A stretch of DNA of 64,000 nucleotides from Blastocladiella emersonii ATCC 22665 (Eukaryota > Blastocladiomycota > Blastocladiomycetes > Blastocladiales > Blastocladiaceae). The position numbers and the translations under genes were made by a program. The notes beneath the pieces are model-generated. The model did not search any database. It was not told the origin of the DNA and was given only the letters and a program-made list of their open reading frames with translations. The first letter of the stretch is position 1. Every line of letters begins with the position of its first letter. Shown here piece after piece: positions 23,001-33,697 of this stretch. The stretch covers positions 2,356,001 through 2,420,000 of the forward strand of contig JANHCV010000001.1 of the NCBI GenBank assembly GCA_025594325.1, written 5' to 3'.

Positions 23001-24075
23001 CGTGCTCACCAACACCATGGTCCGGACCGAGTTCCAGCCGACGTGGCTCGCGCTCATGTCCCCGCCATCCGTGGGTGACAAGTCGGCGCCAGCAGCAGCG
23101 GCGGTCGACGACCGCCGGCTCGTGTGGCTCCTCCTCCTGTCGCGCGTCATCACCATGATCGGCGCCGACGACGCGGCCGGGCTCACGGTCGGGTCGATCG
23201 CGCCCGACGTGGCGTACCTCGACATGGGCATGATCCTCTTGCGGCACCTCCTCCGCATCGAGCAGTTTGTCGCCGCGGCTCTCGGGGCGTGGGAGGACGG
23301 GTACCGCGGGTGGATCGCGGCTTCATCTTCGGCGGCGGTGGCGGAACCGATCTCGCCGCTCTCGCCCACGGGCATCCAGGTCAAGTCCGAGCCGCCAAGG
23401 CACCCGCTCAAGCGCTCGCACGCGGACATGGACGCCAGCGGTACTCCGTTCTCGCCCAAGTCAACGTTCCCGCGGCCACCCGTCCCATCGGACCTCGCAC
23501 CGCCGCCGCCGCCGCCGTTGCCGCACGTCGTGTCGCCCGTCAACCAGCTCGTGTTCACGCTGCTGCGGTCGCTCGAGCGCAACCCGGTCGCCATGGCGCG
23601 CAAGGCCGCCGAGCTGCTCAGCGAGGTGCTCCCGGCCATCCTCGCGTACCAGTCGACGGGCACGCGCCGCGCACGATCCGGCAGTATCTCGGGCGGGTCG
23701 GGCGGCGCGGGCGCTGCCAAGCGGCGACGCACGATGATCGGCGACGGCGGTGGGAAGGCCGTGCCCGCGCCGCTCTCCCCGCTCTCGCCGCCACCACCAC
23801 CACTGTTGCGTTCCGCGGAGGAGCGCGTGCGCGACCTGTACGAGCGGCACCGCGACCGGTGGGCCGAGCTCGGGCTCCCTTTCGCGCGCGCTCCCGAGAC
23901 AGCGGTAGCGGCGTGGTCGTCTTCATCCGCGCAGCAGCACGCGCCGCCGCTCGTCTACTGGCGCGCGGCGTACGAGCGGCTGACGGGGCTCGCGGTGCGC
24001 ACCGACCTCGACGTGTTCGTCCGCGAGTACTCGTACCGCGCGTTCGTGATGCTCGGCGAGGCCGGGGTCGCGTAG
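20035..24075 (+). CDS. ARID-domain protein, SWI1-like chromatin-remodelling subunit
   Basis: Exons 20035-21795 and 21859-24075 give 1325 residues. Residues 8-220 are extremely Gln-rich. An ARID domain follows at about 313-400, with FYADLIPLLRKNN, ALGGWDQLNSSKHW and PSFLKRHYLTMLLPLEE. A charged linker leads into a large helical C-terminal half without recognisable motifs. This layout (Q-rich N terminus, ARID, long helical C terminus) is that of Swi1/ARID1 subunits of SWI/SNF remodellers, which bind DNA with little sequence preference. The ATG at 20035 is the first in frame. The single intron (63 nt) has a GTACG donor. Other fungal ARID proteins cannot be excluded. Confidence 0.8.
20059..20430 (+). 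repeat. CAG-rich polyglutamine tract in the ARID gene
   Basis: Interrupted CAG/CAA runs encode several Gln stretches broken by Leu, Phe and Asn. The longest pure run is around 20214-20247. Mixed CAA and CAG codons would limit slippage. Confidence 0.85.
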
Positions 24076-24364
24076 CGCCTAGCGCGTAGCGTGTGGTTCG
24101 TGGCCGCCGTGCCGTGGAGTTGTAAGTATATAATCTGGCTGGTTGTGGTGGATCTGACTTGTCTCCGAGATGTGTGTGAGCGGCGCGTCTCGCGCGTGGT
24201 GGCGTCGGCGGTGGCGCGGCCGCGAGTTCTCTTAGCCCGCTCGCCGCGCTGCTCTCTCCCCTCAACTAACGACCCGCCCTGGGTCGAATGCAACTGTAAC
24301 TGGCCGCAAGCGCCTCCATGTATCTCTGCCGAGCCATCGACGCGTGAACTTATCCCCCGAGAGA

Positions 24365-25610
24365 ATGAGGTGGCCAGCATCCTGGTCCAAGGACCGCAAG
24401 CGGCTCGCGCGCAACGGCCTCGCGCTCGCGTCGTGGTACCTCACGTCGACGCTGCTGAGGTACCATGCTGTATCAACGCCACGTACCCCTCGGTGTTGAC
24501 GCGTACGGCCGCAGTCTATACAACAAGCGCCTGTTTGGCGAAAAGTACCTCAACTTCCGCGCGCCCGCGGCGGCCAGCGCCGTGCACAACCTGATGCAGT
24601 TCTCCTTCTCGGCGCTCCTCATCCACGGCGTGTGGCGGAACAAGTACGCGGCGTTCCGCGAAAAGTTCTCCTTCTTCGACTGGCGCAGCGGGTACCTCGC
24701 GTACGTCGTGCCGACGGCTATCTGCACGGCTGCGGGTGCGTACCCAATGACTTGCGGCGTCGCGCGCGTCCCCGCTGACCTCGCAGCGGCCCGGCTAGGG
24801 TAGACGTGGCGCTGTCGAACACGTCGCTCAAGTACATCTCGATCGCGACGTACGTCATGGTGAAGAACAGCACGCCCATCTTCGTGCTCTTTTTCTCGTG
24901 GCTGCTCGGCCTCGAGCGGATCACGCCGCGCCTGCTGCTCATCCTGTCCATTATCCTGACGGGCGTGTGCATCGCCGTCGAGGGCGAGGTCTCGTACACG
25001 CCGTACGGGTTCGTCTGCGTCACGCTCGCGTCCGCCTTCAGCGGGCTCAGGTGGGCGCTCACGCAGTTCCTGATGCGGTGGCACGCGACGCGCGGGTCGA
25101 CGGCGGGCGGCGCGCTCGCGACGATGTATACCCTCACGCCGTTCTCGTCGCTCGTCCTCGCCGTCGCGTCGGCTGCGCTCGAGCCCAGGGATACAAGGAT
25201 CCTCGAGGGCGACGCGCAGCTGCTCTCGGTGCTCATCGCCACGGGGTTCCTCTCGTTTGCCATGATCCTGTCCGAGTTTCTCCTCATCCACGGGTCCTCG
25301 GTCCTCGCGCTGTCCGTCGCCGGTACGCTACACGGCATCGCTCCCCCACTGAACCACGCTGACTCTCTATATGCCAGGCCTCGCCAAGGAAATCGTGCTC
25401 ATCTCCGCGAGCATGCTGGTCTTCGGCGACCACCTGTCGGTCAACAACGTGGTCGGCCTGCTCGTCACTATGGGCGGCATCGCGTGGTTCAACCAGTACC
25501 GGTCAACGTCCGCCGGCAAGGCCGCCGCCGCTGCGGGCGAGATCACGTCGCGGCCCGGGTCGCCCGCGTACGCCATGGTCGCGACCAAGCCCGTCGAGGC
25601 TGAGCTCTAG
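24365..25610 (+). CDS. SLC35C2/YMD8-like nucleotide-sugar or sugar-phosphate transporter
   Basis: Exons 24365-24459, 24515-24735, 24804-25322 and 25378-25610 give 355 residues. The start ALASWYLTSTLLSLYNKRLFG is the typical first helix of the triose-phosphate/nucleotide-sugar transporter superfamily. Later motifs include DVALSNTSLKYISIATYVMV, FSGLRWALTQFLMR and a C-terminal GLAKEIVLI helix. The pattern best fits SLC35C2 and yeast Ymd8, Golgi or ER membrane proteins whose substrate is not settled. About ten hydrophobic helices are visible. The first intron's donor is GTACCA, less typical here, but the join rebuilds a conserved motif. The C-terminal tail is short and polar. Confidence 0.87.
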
Positions 25611-25738
25611 AGACACGCGTTGGTCATACATGATAGCTTGAACTTGCCGCCATGGATCTCTCGGACTTGATGCAACGTACTGGCCTCGGCGAAGATGGTG
25701 TGGACGACGCGAACTGAAACCGAGTGCGACGCGACGCG

Positions 25739-26912
25739 ATGAGGGTAGAGTGGCGCGACGAGCCGGCGCCCGCGGTCCTGTTCGTCGGCGGCGCGTACTT
25801 CGACCAGGTGCTGTACGTCGCCGAGTACCCCAAAGAGGACGACAAGCTGCGCGCGCTCGACGTCGCCAAGCGGCCGGGCGGGAACTCGATGAACTCGGCC
25901 GTCGTCCTGTCGCAGCTGCTCGACCCCACCACCGCGGCCGACGGCGGCCGGTGCGGGATCCTGACGGCGGTCGGGGGCCGGTCTTCGGACGTCCAGGAGT
26001 ACGCCGTCTTCCCCTTCCTCTGCTCGCTGTACCCGCCCTAACGCGTCGTTCCCCTCGTAGCGTTCTCGTCGCCACGGCGCGCGCACACGGCATCAGCTGG
26101 TACCCGGTCCCGCACGCCGCGCACTTCCACCCGACCGCGTGGATCCTGACGTCGCGCGCGACCGCCTCGCGCACCATCATCAACCATAACACGCTGCCGC
26201 AGCTGACCGCCGCCGAGATGCTCGCGTGTATCGCCGCGGCGCGGCCCAGAGTGCGCTGGATCCACTTTGAGGGCCGCACCAACACGGGCGACCTGCGCGA
26301 GGCCATGGCCGCGGTGGCGGAGGGGAAGGGGAAGGGGAAGGGGAAGGGGGACATGACGACGTCGCTCGAGCTCGAACGGCCCAACCGCGAGGGGCTCGAC
26401 GCCCTGATCGCGCTCGCGGACGTGGTGTTTGTCAGCAACGAGTTTGCGCGGTTCCACGGACGCGACGGCGATGTGCCGGTCGCCCAGGTCGAGCAGGTTG
26501 CGGACCCGAAGGGCATGGAGATGGCCGACGCGGACGCGGACCTCGTACGCCGCTCCGTCGCGTGGGTGGCCCGCTGGATGGTGCCGCGGATGCGCGCTGG
26601 GTACGTTCCCCGTCATTCCCGCCAGGGACTCTAGCTGACTCGCCCAACTGTTGTAGCGCGACCGCGTTCCTGACCCTCGGCAGCCACGGTGCCATCGCGG
26701 TGCACGCCGGCCGCGCGTACCACGCGCCAGTGCGCCGCGGGATCACGCCCGTGGACACGATCGGCGCGGGCGACTCGTTCAACGCGGGCGCGATTGCGGG
26801 ACTGCTGCGCGGTCTGTCGGTGCCCGACGCGCTCCGGTTCGCGGTGACCGTGGCCGGGGTCAAGGTCGCGCGCGACGGGTTCGAGGGGATCGGAGAGGCG
26901 GTCAAGGAATGA
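25739..26912 (+). CDS. PfkB-family carbohydrate kinase, ketohexokinase-like
   Basis: Exons 25739-25998, 26061-26600 and 26657-26912 give 351 residues. The N-terminal Gly motif VLFVGGAYFDQVL, the substrate-side motif RPGGNSMNSA, IHFEGRTN and the C-terminal signature DTIGAGDSFNAG (catalytic Asp about 306) define the ribokinase/PfkB superfamily; the FEGR motif points to the ketohexokinase branch. Such enzymes phosphorylate fructose or related sugars with ATP. A run of four GK repeats (26320-26349) is inserted in a surface region before the NREGLDALIALADVV segment. The start at 25739 is the first ATG in frame. Substrate is inferred only from family resemblance. Confidence 0.85.
26320..26349 (+). 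repeat. GGGGAA hexamer repeat coding for Gly-Lys
   Basis: Four to five tandem copies of a six-base unit inside the PfkB kinase gene, coding for alternating Gly and Lys. It is likely to vary in length between strains. Confidence 0.8.
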
Positions 26913-26940
26913 TTTGGTATATAATATATTGTCTGTCATG

Positions 26941-29658
26941 TCACCCTTTGGGAATCTCGAGCACGACGCGCGTCGCACACCGCGCACACCCGGCCATCCC
27001 GACGTGTACCGACTCGAGGAGCGCGCGGCGCGCGGTGCGCGGGACGGCGACCTGTACGACCACGGCTCCACCCGCATCCTCTTCCTCTTCGTCATGCTCG
27101 TGGTGCGAGTCGACCACCCGGATCACAACTCTTTGCCCACCGGCGTCGCCCGCAGCGAGCCAGTGGACCAGCTCGTGCACGGCGTGCGGCGCAGGCACCT
27201 CGTCGCTCCCCCACGCGTCGCCGGCGTCGCGCGGGAGGACGTCGATCTCGACGACCGCGAGCCCGGCGAGCGGCACGGGGACCGCCGCCGTCAGCGCGCA
27301 CCAGACCACGGCGCCCGTGCTCGGCCGCCACGCGAGACGCAGCCACCGCGGCGTCGGGAGGTGGGTCGCGACGGCGGGCGGCGGCGGGTTGTTAGCGGAG
27401 GCTGCCCCGGCGGCGGGTGGCCCGGGCGCGGGCAGCTCGCCAGGAAACTGCGACTCGGGCGCGACCGGCGCAGGGCTCGGTGCAGCGCCGAGCGTGGTCC
27501 CTGCGAGCGCTCCCATCGCGAACGGTCCCGCATCCGCGGGTCTCGGGGGCGGGAGCCCACCGGGGTGCCACGCGGCGGGGATCGACGAGGTGACGGCGTT
27601 ACACCCGAAGGCGTGTCCGATAGCGCACGCGCGGAGCCCGCGGATGCGCGAGATCCAGTCGACGGCGACGGGGTCGAGCACGCGCGCCGCGGTGCTGCCC
27701 TGGATGCGGAGCTTGGCGATCGCGACTTGGTCCGGGTCGAGCGCGCGGTGGAACGGCGGCCACGAGCCCGGGATGAGGACGGCGCCGGGCGGCGGCGCGC
27801 GCGGCGGGTCGGGTGTGCCGGGCCCGCTGCCGTTGGTGGCACTGGATGCGGCGCTCGGGCTCGTCACGGACGCGTCGTCGGGCGGCGGGCGGCATAGCGG
27901 GACCACGACCGTCAGCGCGTTGATGGTGCCGGTCGCGGTCACCGAGACCATCTCGGCGAGCGTCTCGGCGAGGAGCAGGCACCGGACCCCCGCGCCGAGC
28001 CGGACGCGCGGCGGGAGCGTGGTGGGCGAGACGACCGCGAGACTCGTCAGCCGGTCGGCGTGCCGTAGCCGCGCGATGACGGCGCGGCTCCCATCCTCGA
28101 CGTTGATGGCGAGGCTGACCCAGGTTGGCCAGCCCAGCGACGGGAGGACGAGCCGTGACACGGCGCCCATGACGCGCGACGCGCACCCGACGATCTGCAC
28201 GCGCAGGACGCTCGGCAGGGAGTATTTCCCGAGCCACGCGGCGAGCGGCGCGTTGATCGACAGGTCCGTGAGCACCGGGAACACGATGTCGCCCGGCGCC
28301 GGGTCGGCCGTCGGCGGCGCGCCCGCGGGCTCGAACAGCTCCATGGACGCGTCGAGTGTCGTCAGGTTCGGCAGCGCCGCGAGTGTTAGGATCTGCGCGC
28401 GGTGCAGGAACACTTCGGTGGTGCGGCCGCGCAGCGAGACCGAGGTCAGCGCCGCAAGCGAGACGGCTGCCGGGACGGGCGGCGGGTACGGGTGCGGAGG
28501 GCCTGGTTCCGCGCCCGGCGCCGCGGTCCCGTTCGCCGTCGCGCTCGGCGGCGCGGGCCCAAAGTGCGCGACGCGGTGGTGCTCGCGGTTGGCGGCAAAC
28601 GGCGACGCGGGAGCATCGAGGGCGAGGTGCAGCAGCCGGGGCGTGCGCGTGTACCCGACGACGCGGTTCCACAGGACGACATTCGTCAGAAGTCGGACGA
28701 GCGTCGAGAGCGTGGTGGGGAGGGACGCGGGCGGGAGCCACGACGGCTGTGCGGCGAGCGCGCTCGGGTACACGGCGAGGACGCGCAGGTTGCTGGCGGT
28801 CAGGTGCAGCAGGTAGTGCAGGACGCGCTCGTTGACGTCCACGTCGCGCGGCAGGACCAGCTCGCGCAGGCGCGGCATGCACGGCAGCTCCTCGAGGGTG
28901 CCGCGCGGCGTCAGGGCCGCCGGGAAGAAGGTGGCGTCGGCGCTCGCGGGCGGGGTCTCGACGACGTGCAGGCGCTCGAGCGCAGGGAACTCGAGGCGGT
29001 CGGTTTCGGTCGGCCCGCCGCCGACGTGCGCGTTGGCGAGGTGCAGGAAGGCGATGGACCGCACCACGAGGAACTTGAGGGTGCCGACAACCGTGGCGGG
29101 CGGGCGGAAGATGGCGTCGAGCGAGGCCTCGATGTCGACGTGCAGCTCGAGGCGCGTCAGGCGCGGCGTCGGCGGCAGCGCGGCGAAGAAGCGGGTGACG
29201 GCGGCGGCGGTGCGGGCGGGGATCAGCTCGGCGCGGTGCTCGGGGTCGTGCACGGCGAGGCGGCGGACGTAGCCGGCGGGCAGGCGGCGCGCGGCCTCGT
29301 CGGGCGGGCGCGCGCGGCCGCGCGGCAGCACCGAGACGTGCAGCTCCGAGGCGCCCGTGGCCGCGACCAGCGTCGGGTGCACGGCGACGTCGACCGTCTC
29401 CCACAGCACCACCTTGGCCGCGGCGCGCAGGCTGCGGCACGTCCGGCCCAGCTGCACCAGCGTGCGCCGGCGCGTCTCGGTCGCGGCGCGCGCCACGTGC
29501 CGCGCCACCATCACCAGCACCTCCTGCGGCAGCCGCGCCGTCAGGTACGTGCCGCACGGCGCGCCCGGCGGCACGGGCGCCAGCGGCGGGAGCCGGGGCG
29601 GGAGGCGGACCGTGTACGGCATGCTGCTGGGGGTGCTCGCCGCGAGTCGGTCATGCAT
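26941..29658 (-). CDS. F-box-like protein with leucine-rich-repeat-like body
   Basis: A single long minus-strand reading frame without introns, 905 residues from the ATG at 29658. Other in-frame ATGs at 29778 and 29622 are possible. Residues about 41-90 (LPQEVLVMVARHVA, then LVQLGRTCRSLR and VLWETVDV) resemble an F-box: a short helical pair followed by a Trp-containing strand. The body is rich in Leu with recurring LxxLxxL spacing, as in F-box proteins that recruit substrates to SCF ubiquitin ligases. Pro/Ala-rich segments occur near the C terminus. I do not recognise a specific orthologue. The F-box call is moderate, and the substrate role is inference. Confidence 0.6.
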   Translation of the reverse strand: MHDRLAASTPSSMPYTVRLPPRLPPLAPVPPGAPCGTYLTARLPQEVLVMVARHVARAATETRRRTLVQLGRTCRSLRAAAKVVLWETVDVAVHPTLVAATGASELHVSVLPRGRARPPDEAARRLPAGYVRRLAVHDPEHRAELIPARTAAAVTRFFAALPPTPRLTRLELHVDIEASLDAIFRPPATVVGTLKFLVVRSIAFLHLANAHVGGGPTETDRLEFPALERLHVVETPPASADATFFPAALTPRGTLEELPCMPRLRELVLPRDVDVNERVLHYLLHLTASNLRVLAVYPSALAAQPSWLPPASLPTTLSTLVRLLTNVVLWNRVVGYTRTPRLLHLALDAPASPFAANREHHRVAHFGPAPPSATANGTAAPGAEPGPPHPYPPPVPAAVSLAALTSVSLRGRTTEVFLHRAQILTLAALPNLTTLDASMELFEPAGAPPTADPAPGDIVFPVLTDLSINAPLAAWLGKYSLPSVLRVQIVGCASRVMGAVSRLVLPSLGWPTWVSLAINVEDGSRAVIARLRHADRLTSLAVVSPTTLPPRVRLGAGVRCLLLAETLAEMVSVTATGTINALTVVVPLCRPPPDDASVTSPSAASSATNGSGPGTPDPPRAPPPGAVLIPGSWPPFHRALDPDQVAIAKLRIQGSTAARVLDPVAVDWISRIRGLRACAIGHAFGCNAVTSSIPAAWHPGGLPPPRPADAGPFAMGALAGTTLGAAPSPAPVAPESQFPGELPAPGPPAAGAASANNPPPPAVATHLPTPRWLRLAWRPSTGAVVWCALTAAVPVPLAGLAVVEIDVLPRDAGDAWGSDEVPAPHAVHELVHWLAAGDAGGQRVVIRVVDSHHEHDEEEEDAGGAVVVQVAVPRTARRALLESVHVGMAGCARCATRVVLEIPKG

Positions 29659-29975
29659 GCGCTTCGTTCGCTCGTTGCGTTGCGGTGGGTGATCCGTGCG
29701 TGGGGATTCCGGGAGAGAGAGAGCGCGGTTCTGAGGGCGGGGGCGGTCGGCCGGTCGCCGCGCACAGGCATCAGGCATCGCACGGCACCCGAATCTGTCA
29801 CCACGCGTTAGTCATGCTGCTCCCTGCGAAGCATCGCGCGCGTTGGGCAACGCGCTCTCCTCGCTCGCTCGACGGGTGGTGGTGTGCTCCTCATTACACT
29901 TGGTTTGATTAGTTCGAGACGCGCTAGGATGAGAGTAGACTAGAGTGGGACAACAACGACGACAACACCATTCCA
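29659..29975. other. Spacer between CEPT and F-box-like genes
   Basis: About 320 bases between two minus-strand genes. It is less GC-rich than the coding DNA and holds the promoter of the F-box-like gene and the CEPT 3' end. Nothing else is seen. Confidence 0.35.
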
Positions 29976-31447
29976 CTACTGGGCCTTCTTCTTGTCCTGG
30001 CCCTGCGGGTGCTTGATCGTCAGGCACCAGATATCGAGCTCGTCGCAGATATCGCCGATCACGCCGAGCGCGAACCGCGCGTACACGGTCATGGAGAAGC
30101 CGACCGACACCCACAGCAGCAGGCCGTCGTACTCGGCCGGCACCAGGCGCTCGCCGCCGCCCAGCAGCCACCCGGACGCCACGTTGCCGAGCGCCAGCAC
30201 CGCCGGGATCCAGTTGACGTTGCCGTACGGGTACGGCGCCTTGATGACGTGCGCCGTGATGATGCGCCCGACAAGGTGCCCGAAGAAGAAGGTCACGTAC
30301 AGCGTCAGCGGCACCAGGTGGTCGGCGATGATGGCCGGGTTCGACGCCGCCCACAGGTACACGAGCACCACGCTGATCGCGAACGGCGCCAGACCCGCCA
30401 GTGCCGCCGCGGGCGACGCGCCCTGCTCGCCGCGCAGCTTGCTAGCGCGCACCACGTTCACCGCCGAGTTGAAGATGTTGAGCCCGATCACCGCGAGGCC
30501 GAGCACCATGGTCGCCTCCATGAGCGTCACCGCGCCGTTCGACCCGGGCACCGCCTGCTGCCAGAACTCGGGCCCAAAGTAGCCCGTCACGAAGAAGGTC
30601 GCCACCACCATCAGGATCCCCTCGACCGGGCCAGAGAAGAAGCCGAGGTACAGCACGCCCGTGTGGTACTCTTCCCACGTCGTCAGGAAGAAGTTGGCGA
30701 GCGCTACGCGGGGGACATGGGTTAGATCGGGTTTCGCGTGCGAGTGGTAGGATGAGCGTACTCGAGGCCATGCTGAGGAGCATCCACCACGACTTGCCGT
30801 AGCCGAGCGCGGGCGCAACCGTGAGGACCGTGAGCTACAGGCCGTGCACGTTAGGCTGCTGCTGGGCGCCTCGAAGTAGTCCGCGCGATCGTACAGTGGT
30901 GTTGAGAGCATCGCAACCTGGCGTCGAAACAATCCGTTAGCAGCTGAGCACGCTCGCATAGCGGGGAGTAACGCGTACCGTGGTCAAAGAGCTCGCCGAG
31001 GGGACCCGACTGGCCGGTGCGGCGGGCCTGCTTGCCGTCGACTACGCGCGGACAAGGACGTCAGCATGAGGTCGCCGATGCCGTCGCTGCAGCATGTACG
31101 CACTGGCATCCAGACTCTGGTACATGAAGAGACCGAAGCCAAACCTACGCCTGAGAGGGTCAGGATACGGCCTTCTCACCCGAACTCACGCCAACGTACA
31201 GGTAGTAGCACCAGCTCGGCAGCGGCGTGACCAGGTCGGGCGAGAAGAAGAGCGTGAGGGCCACGTTCAGCAGGATGAACGAGAAGCCGATCAGCGTGAC
31301 GAGGTTGGGCGCCATCCACATGGGCACCAGCGTCACCAGCCAGTTCCAGTACGGCTGCAGCACGTAGCGCGACACGAGCGAGTGGTCGGCACCCGCGTAC
31401 TTGTACTTGCGCAGGTTGCCCCGCAGCTCGGCCGGAATGTACGCCAT
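29976..31447 (-). CDS. Choline/ethanolamine phosphotransferase (CDP-alcohol type)
   Basis: Exons on the minus strand: 31447-31200, 31144-31104, 31041-30979, 30917-30895, 30834-30762 and 30703-29976, giving 391 residues. After a soluble N terminus (KYKYAGADHSLVSRY) comes the first membrane segment, then FMYQSLDAIDGKQARR and LGELFDHGCDALNTT. These contain the full family signature DG-X2-AR-X8-G-X3-D-X3-D that binds CDP-alcohol and metal. The enzyme transfers phosphocholine or phosphoethanolamine to diacylglycerol, the last Kennedy-pathway step, in the ER or Golgi. FFLTTWEEYHTGVLYLG and several more helices follow. The signature is split between two tiny exons (63 and 23 nt). The C terminus ends in a lysine-rich sequence. 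Confidence 0.93.
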
Positions 31448-32613
31448 GGTCGTCGGTCGGTCGGCGTGGTTGGACTACTGTTTGCAATGAGCGAGCGATC
31501 CCGCGGGAGTGCGTTGCGTGAGGTTGCGTGGTGTTGATGCTTCGTGGCAGTTGGTGCGACTGGGCGACGAGAGAAGGGAGGGCGGCAGGCCTAGGTCGGC
31601 GGCGAATCCGCAAACGCGAGCAACGGAACGCCAGCGCCACACACGATGAAGTGGCAGAAATACCGCGCCGATCCTCGGCACGTGGGTCACATGTTTTCGG
31701 AACGCGTCTCCACTTTTCCGTCTCCTCGGTGGTGCAGCCAACGTCTCGTATCAAGCGCGACGACTCCTTGGCTAAGCCTCAGTTCATGCCGCCATGGCCG
31801 CGACGGCAGAGCCTCAGCTCGCGCCTCGATGGCCGCGGAGTGCTCGCCCGTGAAGCGCCTGGTGGCGACCAACGGAAGGATCAGCGGCCGATTCGTGGGT
31901 TTGGGCCGTTTGAGACGGCGCGAGCCGGCCACGCTGGAAGCAACCGCCGACGAGAAGCGAGGGATGCGACAACACAGGAGTCCTCAAAGGCCGCCGACCA
32001 CGCCGAGGTTGATGCCGTGGGTACATGAGGCGTCCGTCGCCGTGACGGGCTCCCTGACTGCCGCCTGGACGCTTGGACGGACACTTTCGCCCCAAAACGC
32101 GTCGAGGACTCCCGCGACATGACTTGACGTCAGCGAGGGACGCCGGTCGTGGCACGTTTACGCGACGAATATGGCATGGCGAAATCCCGCAGTTTCACGT
32201 TCCTAGAGAAGTACATTGAACCGCGTGCGGTCAAATGACCTAGAGACGACCGTCCTGCGGCCTGCGACGCGGCGCCCCGTTTCAAGTTCAGTGAGACAAC
32301 CTGCGTAGCTCTTGCACGACCTGGGATGAAGCATCGGAGAGATTTTATTCGTCGAACCCTAGACTCGCGCTAAGCCCGGCGCCCCGTCACAAATCGAGAA
32401 TAGCTTGAACAACGGACCACTATCCGCGGGGGCGGGGAGGGCGCGGCCAACGCGCCGTGGCCGTCCACGGACGTACAAATACCAGGCCTCCCCCCGGTCC
32501 TTGAAAGAGATTTTCTCAACCAAGACTCGCAAGCTAGACCGTAGACCGGACGCTGCCTCCTCACCGTCAATCGTAGACCGATTTCCTCCACCACCATCAC
32601 CTTCTCCATCACC
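31448..32613. promoter_or_regulatory. Long GC-poorer divergent spacer, CEPT and LPMO genes
   Basis: About 1.17 kb without a convincing gene, visibly lower in GC than the flanking coding sequence. It contains AACGCGTCTC (31701-31710), the reverse of the shared GAGACGCGTT core. Short reading frames here show no conserved motifs. It may hold regulatory sequence for the secreted LPMO. Confidence 0.4.
31701..31710 (-). promoter_or_regulatory. GAGACGCGTT motif core, reverse copy
   Basis: AACGCGTCTC on the plus strand, i.e. the ten-base core of the shared promoter motif on the minus strand. Confidence 0.3.
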
Positions 32614-33697
32614 ATGACCACCACCACCTACTCGTCGATTGTCGTCCTCCTCGCGCTGGTCGCGCTGGCCAACGGACACATGATGATGAGCGACCCCGCC
32701 CCGTGGGCCTCCAAGTTCAGCCCCGGTCCCAAGGGCCAGATCGACTACTCGTACACGTCGCCGCTCGGCAAGTTCCCGTGCAAGGGCTACGCGCCCCAGG
32801 CCTCGGTCAAGACCGTCAAGGCCGGCTCGTCCCTGCCCGTCACCATCATCGGCGGCGCGACCCACGACGGCGGTCACTGCCAGTTCGCGCTGTCGTACGA
32901 CAACCAGAAGACGTGGGTCGTTCTCGACACGATCATCCGCGACTGCCTCCGCCCCGGCACCGGCCCCTTCACCTACAACATTCCCATCCCTGCGAGCGCT
33001 CCTGGAGGCGACGCCTCGATCGCGTGGGCGTGGATCAACGCCGTGGGTACGTTATTTCGCGCGCTAGACGCGCGTACGGACCGTCTCTAACGATCCGGCG
33101 CGCGGAACAGGCAACCGCGAGTACTACATGTCGTGCTCGACGATCACGATCGACGGTCCCAAGGACGGCTCGATCACCGGCCCCGAGCTCCTCGTCGCTA
33201 ACCTCCCCGGCTTCCCGCTCCGCTTCCCCGAGTTCGGCGGCAAGGGCGACGACAAGCGCGAGCTGTTCGACCAGCGCAAGATCATCACCGTGCGCGGCAA
33301 CGGCTCCGTTGCGCCCGGCCCCGGCCCCGCTCCCCGCCCGACCTCGACCGCCACGACCGGCCCCCGCCCGACCTCGACCTCGGCTGCCCCCAAGCCCACC
33401 CGCACCGTCAACCCGCCCAAGCCGACCTCGACCTCGGTCGCTCCCCGCCCCACCCGCACCGTGAACCCGCCCCCGTACACTCGCTCGACCTCGTCGGCGG
33501 CTCCCAAGCCGACCACCAACCCCGGCAAGGGCCAGGTTGACGACGGCAAGGCCTGCACCGAGGGCCAGATGCGCTGCACCACTGACGGCAAGAAGATCGG
33601 CATGTGCAACCGCGGCAAGTGGATTGACATGGACGTGCCCGCTGGCGCTGCCTGCAAGACCGGCGGCGACGGCCAGGCCTTCATCGGCTTCGCCTAA
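32614..33697 (+). CDS. AA11-type lytic polysaccharide monooxygenase with CBM19-like tail
   Basis: Exons 32614-33046 and 33111-33697 give 339 residues. A signal peptide of 21 residues ends in Ala-Asn-Gly, so the mature protein would begin with His22, the N-terminal copper ligand of LPMOs. The second brace His is likely in GGATHDGGHC (His84). Later motifs CQFALSYDNQKTW, IAWAWINAVGNREYYMSC and the overall size fit family AA11, which oxidises chitin outside the cell. A Pro/Thr/Ser linker with repeated PRPTST and PTRTVNPP units leads to a Cys-rich module (ACTEGQMRC and MCNRGKWIDMDVPAGAAC) like CBM19 chitin-binding domains. The family and substrate are inferred from motifs, not measured. Confidence 0.8.
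33331..33500 (+). repeat. Pro/Thr/Ser linker repeats in the LPMO gene
   Basis: Imperfect repeats of about 36-42 nt encode RPTSTS..PKPTRTVNPP-type units between the catalytic and chitin-binding regions. Such linkers are usually O-glycosylated. Confidence 0.65.
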
